The notes beneath the pieces were generated by a model that worked only from the letters and a program-made list of their open reading frames with translations, did no database searches and was not told the DNA's origin. 64,000 nt of DNA, taken from assembly GCA_041674745.1 (NCBI GenBank), contig JBAYVD010000004.1, positions 62,001-126,000 on the forward strand, read 5' to 3'. Positions 1 through 7,372 of this stretch are shown here, piece by piece (within the stretch, counting starts at the first letter, position 1; each line of letters starts with the position of its first letter). The DNA is from UBA2040 sp041674745. Its GTDB lineage: Bacteria > Bacteroidota > Bacteroidia > Flavobacteriales_D > Crocinitomicaceae. A program made the translations under genes and the position numbers.

Positions 1-1
1 T

Positions 2-1711
2 AAACCAAAGGAGATCAAGAAGCGTGGAAAAGTACCAACCAATGGAAGTATCTTCTTTACTATATTCCAGTCATTGATGGCGAATGATAACACAGCGGAT
101 GTAGATGAACTTGAAGAAGAGAATACTACTAGTTTTGATGAAGAATCTGCTTATTACAATCAATATCCAAAAGATTATTTTGATCTGATTATCATAGATG
201 AGTGCCATCGTGGTGGAGCAAATGACGAAGGTACTTGGAGAGGAATTTTAGAGTACTTTTCACCTGCAGTGCAATTGGGTTTAACCGCTACTCCAAAACG
301 AAAAGATAACGTGGATACTTACAAGTATTTTGGAGAGCCAGTTTATATTTATTCGCTTAAAGAAGGAATCAACGACGGATTCTTAACGCCATTTAAGGTA
401 AAACGAATTAAAACCACACTTGATGACTATATCTACACTGATGACGATATTGTAATTGAAGGTGAAATCAAAGAAGGCAAACTATACAAAGAGCAAGACT
501 TTAATCGTACCATAGTAATACCAGCAAGGGAAAGGTATCGTGTAAAAATCTTTATGGATGACGCAAATGAAAATGAAAAAACAATCATTTTCTGCGCTAC
601 ACAAGAACATGCCGCCATGGTACGCGATTTAGTGAACCAATATAAAAAGATAAGCAAGAACCCAAATTACTGTGTTCGTGTAACAGCTAATGACGGTGAA
701 ATTGGTGAAAATGCTTTGAAGCAATTTCAGGACAATGAAAAAAGTATCCCTACCGTCCTCACCACTTCTCAAAAACTTTCCACTGGAGTGGATGCCCGCA
801 ATGTTAGAAACATTGTGCTCATGCGACCAGTAAATCAGATTATTGAGTTCAAACAAATAGTTGGAAGAGGAACGAGAACCTTTGATGGCAAAGATTATTT
901 TACTATTTATGATTTTGTAGACGCTCATCAACGCTTTTTAGACCCTGAATGGGATGGAGAGCCCGAAGAACCCGTAGCTTGTGCAAAATGTAATACCACG
1001 CCTTGTATATGCGAAAAAAGAAGCTATGAACCTTGTGAGGTTTGTGGACAAAGCCCTTGTGTTTGCAATATAACTACGCCAGTTGAATGTCAAGTGTGCG
1101 GCAATGTGCCTTGCACTTGCAAAAAGGTGGTTAAAATTAAACTCAACAATGGTAAAGAGTTAGAAATTCAGCACATGATGCAAACCTTGTTTTGGGATGC
1201 AGGTGGTAAACCAATTTCCTCAGAAACATTTTTGAACAACTTGTTTGGTGAGCTTCCAAATCTCTTTAAAGATGAAGCGGAGTTGCGTGAACTTTGGAGC
1301 AATCCAATAACACGTAAAACCTTATTGGAAAAATTGGAAACTGCAGGTTTTGGAACAGAGGAACTCTCTGCCTTGAAAAAGCTGGTAAATGCTGAAAACA
1401 GTGACCTATTTGATGTGCTTGAATACGTCTTTAATAGTGAAATCAAGCCAATCACGCGTGCGGAAAGAGTTGCGGCAGCAGAAGCCACCATTTTCACCTT
1501 AATGAGCGATAAACAAAAGGAATTCATTGCGTTTGTATTGAGTAAATACATAGAAACTGGCGAAAGTGAGTTGGATCAAGCTAAATTGCCCATTTTGCTA
1601 TCAAGTCTTTTCCAATCTCAAGCGGATGGAATTTCTGAATTAGGCGGTGATGTTTTGAGCATTAGAAAACTTTTTATAGAGTTTCAGCAGTATTTGTATA
1701 AAACGGCATAG
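2..1711 (+). CDS. hsdR: Type I restriction enzyme R subunit (HsdR), C-terminal part, cut by left edge
   Basis: The frame is open from base 2, so the start lies outside the window. The visible part is the motor and C-terminal region of the ATP-dependent translocase/restriction subunit of a type I system. Walker B is DECH (codons at 197-208), followed by the TATP motif and a helicase motif VI of the form VGRGTRTF. The roughly 220 C-terminal residues fit the EcoEI-type R-subunit C-terminal domain. Between motor and C-terminal domain there is a Cys-rich stretch (980-1120) with three copies of a CxxC-n-PCxC unit, probably a zinc-binding insert. The nuclease domain and the hsdM/hsdS genes are not visible and are presumably to the left. 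It converges on the next gene with a gap of only 14 bp. The family call is firm; the function of the Cys-rich insert is unknown. Confidence 0.88.
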   Translation, partial: KPKEIKKRGKVPTNGSIFFTIFQSLMANDNTADVDELEEENTTSFDEESAYYNQYPKDYFDLIIIDECHRGGANDEGTWRGILEYFSPAVQLGLTATPKRKDNVDTYKYFGEPVYIYSLKEGINDGFLTPFKVKRIKTTLDDYIYTDDDIVIEGEIKEGKLYKEQDFNRTIVIPARERYRVKIFMDDANENEKTIIFCATQEHAAMVRDLVNQYKKISKNPNYCVRVTANDGEIGENALKQFQDNEKSIPTVLTTSQKLSTGVDARNVRNIVLMRPVNQIIEFKQIVGRGTRTFDGKDYFTIYDFVDAHQRFLDPEWDGEPEEPVACAKCNTTPCICEKRSYEPCEVCGQSPCVCNITTPVECQVCGNVPCTCKKVVKIKLNNGKELEIQHMMQTLFWDAGGKPISSETFLNNLFGELPNLFKDEAELRELWSNPITRKTLLEKLETAGFGTEELSALKKLVNAENSDLFDVLEYVFNSEIKPITRAERVAAAEATIFTLMSDKQKEFIAFVLSKYIETGESELDQAKLPILLSSLFQSQADGISELGGDVLSIRKLFIEFQQYLYKTA

Positions 1712-1725
1712 TAGCGCCTTAATTT

Positions 1726-3120
1726 TTAATTAGTTGTCGTTGAAGAAGAATTTTCTGTTTTTAATTCTTCCATCCAATCAACGAGTAATTTTTTCATTCT
1801 TGGGGAAGGTAAAAAAAGCTTAATAGATTCACCTTTTCTAATTCTACTTCTGAAAATCCATTGTAACATTTCAGCTAATGCATATTTATCATTATTTACT
1901 GGAAATCTTTTTGCAGCAAAGTAATTTGAAATAGGGGTATAGGGATAAAGATTGAGCAAATAAGCAACTGCCTCAACATCCTTGTATATATTGGTAGCTC
2001 TTGAAGTTAAACTTAAAAACTGTTTTGTATAGCCTTTACCTTTTACTTTATTGATCTGATCAAGATAAACGGTCCACAGTTTTTTATCTGCATCTATTCC
2101 TCTACAAGTATTGTTGAAAAAGCTTTCAGTGGCTTTTTTAATAAACGAGACTTGGGTTGCCGTTTTACCTTTATACCAAGTACTTGATAAGGAATTCATT
2201 CTTAATGTTTGAATTTCTGAGGAATTGTTCCTTGGTATTTCAATTAAATTCCAATACTCTGCAGGATCACCATGGTTTCGAATTATTTTTGTTACGCTGT
2301 AAGATATATTGTAGAGATCAAAGTAGGATTTACAGATGCTACCTTCAAATATGTAGGTTAGTAGGTGAATTGAGCGAAAGGCGGTAAAATACTCAGGAAT
2401 AAATCGCAAAAAGAAAATACTTGCATCATCCGAATATTGAACTACTCTTTTTTGATCTATGTAGTATTTTAATTTTTCATAGACATCCCATCGCTCTGCT
2501 GATTCTGTAATATTCCAAGACACAATATCATTTTCATCTGAAGTTATGTTCCCAATTTTTTGAAGATTTCTAATATCATTACTCGTAATATCATCTGCTA
2601 GATCAGTAATACTTCCAAATAAATTTGGCGTTTCATCAATTATCAGCTGATAATCTCGTTGCTTTATTAAATTTAAAAGTTCTATGTCAAAACGTAGAAA
2701 AGCTGAATGCGTAATAACTATATCCTGATTATGATAAATGGCTTCTTTGATGCCTGCTAACCTCCCGCCACTTAGTTTAACCGGTAACACAAAAAATCTA
2801 TCTGTTTCTTTACGTTCTCTATAAATTACATTCCCATCACTATCTCGTCGTTGCTCTTTGTTTGCATCTCTTTCCGAAAGTTCTGAAATATCATATCCGT
2901 CATAATCATTGGCATGTTCTCTTGGGATTTCAATCGGAATTGACCCGGCAATCCTATGGCACTCCATTGTAAAAGGAGTCACGAAAATAAACTTTGGGTC
3001 CATTCTAGAACCATAGTGCGGTATAGTGGTTAATTCATTGATTAGTTCAAAGGCTCTTGTCGTTTTTCCTGATCCACAAATTCCATCAAATACAATAACG
3101 TTTGGTTCAGATACCACCAT
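1726..3120 (-). CDS. P-loop ATPase / SF2 helicase-like protein of mobile-element type
   Basis: A 464-residue protein with a Walker A motif GICGSGKTT at residues 13-21 and a Walker B-like LIIDETP at about 159-165. Near the C terminus (about 423-452) WIFRSRIRKGE followed by PSPRMKKLL looks like a helicase motif VI region, so both motor halves seem present. No nuclease or membrane segment is visible. I recognise the general SF2-like plan, known from phage and integrative elements, but no characterised family. An XRE regulator lies 174 bp upstream on the same strand, and the gene converges with hsdR. A TACTTTTG promoter word sits just before the ATG. A defence, replication or element-maintenance role is inference from context only. 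Confidence 0.6.
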   Translation of the reverse strand: MVVSEPNVIVFDGICGSGKTTRAFELINELTTIPHYGSRMDPKFIFVTPFTMECHRIAGSIPIEIPREHANDYDGYDISELSERDANKEQRRDSDGNVIYRERKETDRFFVLPVKLSGGRLAGIKEAIYHNQDIVITHSAFLRFDIELLNLIKQRDYQLIIDETPNLFGSITDLADDITSNDIRNLQKIGNITSDENDIVSWNITESAERWDVYEKLKYYIDQKRVVQYSDDASIFFLRFIPEYFTAFRSIHLLTYIFEGSICKSYFDLYNISYSVTKIIRNHGDPAEYWNLIEIPRNNSSEIQTLRMNSLSSTWYKGKTATQVSFIKKATESFFNNTCRGIDADKKLWTVYLDQINKVKGKGYTKQFLSLTSRATNIYKDVEAVAYLLNLYPYTPISNYFAAKRFPVNNDKYALAEMLQWIFRSRIRKGESIKLFLPSPRMKKLLVDWMEELKTENSSSTTTN

Positions 3121-3135
3121 AAAATTTCATTTGAG

Positions 3136-3164
3136 CAAAAGTACAACTTTTTCAAAGCGCAAAA
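3136..3164 (-). promoter_or_regulatory. Candidate Bacteroidota promoter for the P-loop ATPase gene
   Basis: On the minus strand TACTTTTG matches the -7 consensus TAnnTTTG and lies 15 bp before the ATG. TTTTG is found 16 bp further upstream, slightly closer than the usual 19-20 bp spacing. Confidence 0.4.
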
Positions 3165-3294
3165 GTTGTTGTTTGAAAATAAAACTCAATTAATACGGGC
3201 GATGTAGAAGGTAGTCCTTTACAGTATAGGATATGAATTTTCACTAGCTGAGAAATTGATTTCTTATATTTTTATTATACAAGCTAATAGAGAT

Positions 3295-3531
3295 TTAAAA
3301 TCCTTCAGAAAAAAAATCTGGTATTGATATATCTAGAGCTTTAATTACCTTAAGCAAGCTAGAATACCTTAAGTCTTCACCATTCTCATATCTGCCATAT
3401 TGAGCTCTGGGGATGTCATGGTCAAAAGCAAAATTTTCATAGTTGGAATAGCCTTTCTTAATGCGTAAATCTTTAATGCGTTTAGCAAGTTTTTGAAGTT
3501 CCTTGTTTGTAAATTCATCCTTTTGTGCCAT
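3295..3531 (-). CDS. XRE-family helix-turn-helix transcriptional regulator
   Basis: A 78-residue protein consisting almost only of a lambda-repressor-like HTH domain: an N-terminal helix with LAKRIKDLRIKKGY, a recognition region with RAQYGRYENGE, and SLLKVIKALDISIPDFF at the end. Small solo HTH proteins of this type are common in mobile elements of Bacteroidota and usually repress their own or neighbouring operons. I chose the ATG before AQKDEF; an upstream in-frame ATG would add eight residues that do not fit the family. It reads in the same direction as the P-loop ATPase gene and may control it. Confidence 0.8.
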   Translation of the reverse strand: MAQKDEFTNKELQKLAKRIKDLRIKKGYSNYENFAFDHDIPRAQYGRYENGEDLRYSSLLKVIKALDISIPDFFSEGF

Positions 3532-3616
3532 AAGGCAAAGATGAATTAGATACACTTATTTTGTTACCCCGAATCAGTTACTACGTAAAAGTAGTAAAAT
3601 TTTATTAATTTTGAAT

Positions 3617-4591
3617 ATGAAAACACTGATTAGGGCACTAGCAATTTTTTTCGCATTAGGAATATTGGGTAATATGATGAATCATAAATTCAGCCCTGTG
3701 GTATTTATCTTAGATTTGATTTTATTCTATTTTGGATGGAGAATAACGGATAAAGAAGATATTAAACCAAGTAAAGCGCAAACCACAAACGATATAAAAA
3801 ATCAAAATAAGGTATTTGATGTAAAAGCTGTACCAAGTTTTTCAGAAGCGCAAAAACAGGCACTTATTAGCGTTCTTTATGTTGTTGCAGCCGGTGATGA
3901 TGAACTCCATCCAATGGAACAAAGCTATATACAACGAATTCATAATGAAATTAAGTATTTTGGCTTAAATGAAAATCAAATTCTAAATAATACTGAAGAA
4001 AATCGAATCCTGATTATAGAAGTGCTGATGGGGTTTAGTGTTTCTCAAAAAACATATCTTATGAATTGTTTAGATGGCGTTTTAAAATCTGATGGTCTTG
4101 AATTGGAAATGGAATTTGTTTATATAGGTAGTATATTAGAGTCAATAGGTATTGACTTTAATTTATTTTTAAAAACGACAAATCGTCAAAACCCATTTAA
4201 TGATGAAGCCTATAAAAGAAATTGGAAAACGTCATTTAATGAAACTCAAAAAAAGGCAATTCTAGCAATTCTTTATGGAATAGCCGTTGACTCCAATTTA
4301 GAGTTTTCTGAATCAACATCCAGAAACTTTGCTATGAACCAGCACATGCTGGATCTCCAATGTGATATTGATGATTTAAAGAAGTTTGTTAACGAAATTG
4401 ATAAAGAAGTTACACAGATAATATTTGGGATGGGTGAACAACAAAAAAAAGTCTTTCTTATCCTTGCCTGTGCCATGGGTAGATCCAGAAAATTAAATCT
4501 AGATAAAATTTTTGAGGCAGATATTTTAATGAGACAATGTGGAATTAGTTCCGATGATTTTATGAATGAGTATTATCAGAATGAAGAATGA
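3617..4591 (+). CDS. Membrane-anchored protein with two tandem TerB-like domains
   Basis: A 324-residue protein. Two hydrophobic segments (about residues 5-20 and 26-42) anchor the N terminus. Two helical repeats follow in the cytosol. The first begins FSEAQKQALISVLYVVAAGDDELHP and runs over about residues 75-170; the second begins FNETQKKAILAILYGIAVD (about 200-300). The repeated start, and an acidic turn that is clear in the first copy and degenerate in the second, resemble the TerB/DjlA-type metal-binding helical domain. TerB domains occur in tellurite resistance and in phage-defence or stress-signalling complexes. A TTG codon 6 bp upstream is a possible alternative start; I prefer the ATG. 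The downstream gene overlaps by 26 bp, suggesting translational coupling. Function unknown. Confidence 0.55.
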   Translation: MKTLIRALAIFFALGILGNMMNHKFSPVVFILDLILFYFGWRITDKEDIKPSKAQTTNDIKNQNKVFDVKAVPSFSEAQKQALISVLYVVAAGDDELHPMEQSYIQRIHNEIKYFGLNENQILNNTEENRILIIEVLMGFSVSQKTYLMNCLDGVLKSDGLELEMEFVYIGSILESIGIDFNLFLKTTNRQNPFNDEAYKRNWKTSFNETQKKAILAILYGIAVDSNLEFSESTSRNFAMNQHMLDLQCDIDDLKKFVNEIDKEVTQIIFGMGEQQKKVFLILACAMGRSRKLNLDKIFEADILMRQCGISSDDFMNEYYQNEE

Positions 4592-5039
4592 AAATGAAAG
4601 GGATTTATCAACAAAATCAATAATTAAATTGTACAGACTTATAATTAACACAAAATCAGAATTTGACACGGTAATTTGTGAGCTTTTGGTGAGCCATTTT
4701 GGTGAGCTTGAAATAATTCCTTTTTCTGATAGGTTTTGCATTGTACAAGCTATTAAAATTGATGATGAAAAAGAAATGTTCGTAAAAGCATCAGAGTTCA
4801 CAGAGAATAACCCCGAAGTCTTTGTTAGAGCCCTTTTAACGATGTCTAAATCAACAAATGATGATTTGGTTGAATTGCTATATAATACTTGCTATTTGGG
4901 CTTTTTTAGTGACATTGAGCCACCTTTGGAATTAATGGGTAATCAAATAAGAGTGGAGAATAATTTATGGACCAAAATGCCCTTGACAATGGATGACGAA
5001 ATTTTTGATAAATTGAATTTTCAATTTCCACCGTTTTAA
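4566..5039 (+). CDS. Hypothetical protein, coupled to the TerB-like gene
   Basis: A 157-residue (or 152 if the second ATG at 4581 is used) soluble protein of mixed helix and strand character. It has no signal peptide, membrane segment or catalytic motif that I recognise. Its start lies inside the end of the TerB-like gene in another frame, so the two are very likely co-expressed and may act together. I recognise no family. It could be an immunity-like or adaptor protein of the pair, but nothing in the sequence shows this. Confidence 0.55.
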   Translation: MSIIRMKNENERDLSTKSIIKLYRLIINTKSEFDTVICELLVSHFGELEIIPFSDRFCIVQAIKIDDEKEMFVKASEFTENNPEVFVRALLTMSKSTNDDLVELLYNTCYLGFFSDIEPPLELMGNQIRVENNLWTKMPLTMDDEIFDKLNFQFPPF

Positions 5040-5107
5040 AACATTAAAAGTCAAAAAAAGGGCTTCACTCCCAATTAATTACGTACTTGCCAATAGTTTC
5101 GTTTTTT

Positions 5108-5140
5108 GGGGAAGATTTCCCCACAACGGTCAATTGTGGG
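5108..5140 (+). promoter_or_regulatory. Two mutually exclusive hairpins upstream of the CFI-box gene
   Basis: GGGGAA/TTCCCC (5108-5113 with 5117-5122) and CCCACAA/TTGTGGG (5120-5126 with 5134-5140) are both perfect stems but share bases 5120-5122, so only one can form at a time. No T-run follows the second stem. This is the only notable structure in the 182 bp between the neighbouring genes. Confidence 0.3.
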
Positions 5141-5221
5141 AGACAAAATAAAATTTAATGGAAAGTATTAGGGGACAATGCCAACAATTTAATTTCAAAT
5201 ATAACCTTTGATTTATCTACA

Positions 5222-5824
5222 ATGACTAAAAATGAAAATTTAAAAAAGCATGTCCAAAATTTATGTTCTGTATTAAACAAGAATGGTATAATTGATGAAC
5301 ATTCTTCAGAATTTAAAGAATCTGGTGAAGTTACCATCTGGGAATGCGATGGCTTTCCTGAAGATGTATTTGGCGGTGGAATTGCATGTGATACAAAAGC
5401 ATTCAATTTCCTCAAGAAAAATGGACATATAGATATTGGTGTATGTTGGAAATGCGGGAATGAACCTATTGACAACACATACGTGTTCACTGATGGTTTT
5501 GACCCATCAGTGAAATACTATATCTGCAAATCTTGTTACGGTCGGGGTAAACGTTTTCAAAAAGAAATGTTAGGTGAGGAAAACAACTCTAAATGTTATG
5601 TGGCGACAATGTGTTATGGAGATATTAACGCTCCGCAGGTAATCCTTCTTAGAAAGCACAGAGATGAAGTAATGCTCAAAAAAGTTTCAGGAAAAGCGTT
5701 GGTTTGGATCTATTATAGAATATCACCGTCTTTTGTAAGAATAATGAAGGATAAACCTAAAATCAATGGATTTATTAAAAGTAATATCTTGGATAGGATT
5801 GTTCGGAACATAGAAAATTCATAA
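5222..5824 (+). CDS. CFI-box-CTERM domain protein with a zinc-ribbon-like CxxC pair
   Basis: A 200-residue protein in three parts. Residues 1-70 are an uncharacterised N-terminal region. Residues 75-105 hold two CxxC pairs (C75/C78 and C102/C105), a likely zinc ribbon. Residues 125-180 match the CFI-box-CTERM motif: CYVATMCYG, then LRKHRDEV, then YYRISP. That C-terminal domain is widespread in bacteria on otherwise unrelated proteins, and its function is not known. Convergent with the integrase gene, 17 bp apart. It lies within the island and is AT-rich like its neighbours. The domain call is good; the role is unknown. Confidence 0.65.
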   Translation: MTKNENLKKHVQNLCSVLNKNGIIDEHSSEFKESGEVTIWECDGFPEDVFGGGIACDTKAFNFLKKNGHIDIGVCWKCGNEPIDNTYVFTDGFDPSVKYYICKSCYGRGKRFQKEMLGEENNSKCYVATMCYGDINAPQVILLRKHRDEVMLKKVSGKALVWIYYRISPSFVRIMKDKPKINGFIKSNILDRIVRNIENS

Positions 5825-5830
5825 CAGAAA

Positions 5831-5854
5831 GAAGGGGGAAGCTAATCCCCCTTC
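5831..5854. terminator. Shared terminator-like hairpin between convergent genes
   Basis: GAAGGGGGA and TCCCCCTTC form a perfect 9-bp stem with a 6-base loop. It lies between the stop of the CFI-box gene and the integrase gene, and overlaps the integrase TAG stop codon. The T-tract is weak on both sides. Confidence 0.5.
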
Positions 5855-7065
5855 ATAACTTCATTGCAAACTACTTTATTCATTTCATCAACTAGTTCAA
5901 TATTATAATTTTCCAAATAGGCCGATGAAACGGCTAAGCCATATCCGTGCCCTAGTGATTCAGAGATTAAATCCTTGCTAAATCCTAGTTTCTTGCATGC
6001 GTTGGCGTGAGAGTACCTAAAAACGTACGTAGAAAGGGCTTCATCTATTTTCAATTTTTCACCAATTTTATTCAACCATTTGTTGCATGTTTTTCTACGT
6101 TGCATAATTTTGGCTGGTAAGTTTGCAACATCATCAAATTCTTCATTTGTGAGTATTGGAAGTAGCGTTTTACGCTCATTGGAGGCGTATAAAGAGAGTA
6201 TTTTCATTGTATAAGGTAATAGCGCCACTGAATACATTTTTTGCGTTTTCTGGCGATGATATATTAGCCTTCCATTTTTCAAATTTTTTTTAGTTAACAT
6301 GGCTAAATCAGCAAAATTGATTCCTCGTAATAAAAAGATTAGTTTACCATAATTGGATGCATTATAGGCGTAATCTTTTTCATTAGGAGTATGCTTGAAA
6401 AAAGTTTTTAGTTCTTTAATTGTTGCCACTCGAGGAGTAGAAGACTCTTTTTTAATTTTAAATCTTCTAAACGGATAACTATTGACGTCAATTAACTCAT
6501 TATTAATGGCGCAATTATAAATACTTCTCAAAGCGCGAAAATAGACGCCAATACTGTTCGTTTTTAAACCACTGGATTTCATTTTTGTTTCCAATTCAGT
6601 TAGCCAACGGTAATCTATTGCTTTAAATGGAATTTTAAGAGTAGAATGTTTCTCTATACCAAGTTTAGCGCTTTTGTAATTGCGGGCATTTCCAAAATGT
6701 TTTGAGGTTTCTAAACGTTTTGTTTCTTGAAGCCAAAAGCTGTGCACTGTAATATCTGAAGATGATTTGTGTGATAAAGCATCCTTCACAGATTGAATGT
6801 TGTTTAATTCAGAGTCTTTTAATTCTAGGTCTCTGATTTTCTCTAACAATGCAATATGTTGGTCGTGTATTCTTTTTGCTTCAACAGCTAATTGGTCTGA
6901 CTTAGGTTTAATGCGGCAATTGCTTTCATCCCAATCATCAGCGTGGCAGGAATACCCGCTTGCAATGTCGCGTGATTTGCCGTTTAATGTGATGCGAAAC
7001 ACAATAGGGTGTGTTCCATTCTTTTTAGTTCTGCGATGATCACAGGTAACTTTTAAATGTATCAT
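5842..7065 (-). CDS. Tyrosine recombinase / integrase of an island in tRNA-Val
   Basis: A 407-residue site-specific recombinase that would integrate and excise the island. It has an Arm-type DNA-binding domain (about residues 1-85), a SAM-like core-binding domain (about 105-210) and the catalytic domain. Catalytic candidates are R247 (in LLRGINFADL), K273, R350 (in YVFRYSHA), H373 (in SLGHGYG) and the nucleophile Y383 (in AYLENY). The first His of the HxxR box is Tyr, a variant I know from other Bacteroidota integrases. I chose the ATG before IHLKVTCDHRR, which starts the Arm domain; 24 more residues are open upstream. The start is 146 bp from the 3' end of tRNA-Val, on the same strand. Confidence 0.9.
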   Translation of the reverse strand: MIHLKVTCDHRRTKKNGTHPIVFRITLNGKSRDIASGYSCHADDWDESNCRIKPKSDQLAVEAKRIHDQHIALLEKIRDLELKDSELNNIQSVKDALSHKSSSDITVHSFWLQETKRLETSKHFGNARNYKSAKLGIEKHSTLKIPFKAIDYRWLTELETKMKSSGLKTNSIGVYFRALRSIYNCAINNELIDVNSYPFRRFKIKKESSTPRVATIKELKTFFKHTPNEKDYAYNASNYGKLIFLLRGINFADLAMLTKKNLKNGRLIYHRQKTQKMYSVALLPYTMKILSLYASNERKTLLPILTNEEFDDVANLPAKIMQRRKTCNKWLNKIGEKLKIDEALSTYVFRYSHANACKKLGFSKDLISESLGHGYGLAVSSAYLENYNIELVDEMNKVVCNEVMKGD

Positions 7066-7175
7066 GACTACTTGGTGTTGTAGTCTTTTACTGTCAAGAA
7101 ATTTGCAGGTAAATTTGCATGTGAGACGATAAAACAAGCTATATTTTAACTTTATCGGCTAATAGGGCTAAAATA

Positions 7176-7210
7176 AAAAATCCTCAACTAATTGATAGTC
7201 AAGGATTTTT
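7176..7210 (-). terminator. Terminator of tRNA-Val
   Basis: On the minus strand a 14-bp stem including two G-U pairs with a 7-base loop ends in a run of T, starting 2 bp after the tRNA 3' end. If the island joins at the tRNA 3' end, this terminator came in with the element. Confidence 0.65.
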
Positions 7211-7211
7211 G

Positions 7212-7286
7212 TGGGAGTTGAGGGATTCGAACCCCCGACCCTCTGCTTGTAAGGCAGATGCTCTAAACCAACTGAGCTAAACTCCC
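7212..7286 (-). tRNA. tRNA-Val (anticodon TAC)
   Basis: On the minus strand the sequence folds as a 75-nt tRNA: acceptor stem GGGAGTT/AACTCCC with discriminator A, a D-arm with AGCTCAGTTGG, anticodon stem TCTGC/GCAGA with loop CTTACAA (anticodon TAC, reading GUA), and a T-arm with GGTTCGAATCC. CCA is not encoded. Its 3' end points towards the integrase gene and is the likely attachment site of the island. Confidence 0.96.
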
Positions 7287-7327
7287 TAAATTTTCGCTGT
7301 GAGAATCGCTTTCCTCAAACGCGAGTG

Positions 7328-7357
7328 CAAATATAATCAGCTTTTTTTTATTTGCAA
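7328..7357 (-). promoter_or_regulatory. Promoter of tRNA-Val
   Basis: On the minus strand TTG, 19 bp, then TATATTTG. This matches the Bacteroidota housekeeping promoter (TTG at -33, TAnnTTTG at -7) with exact spacing, about 40 bp before the mature tRNA. Confidence 0.7.
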
Positions 7358-7372
7358 CCATAAAAATGAAAA

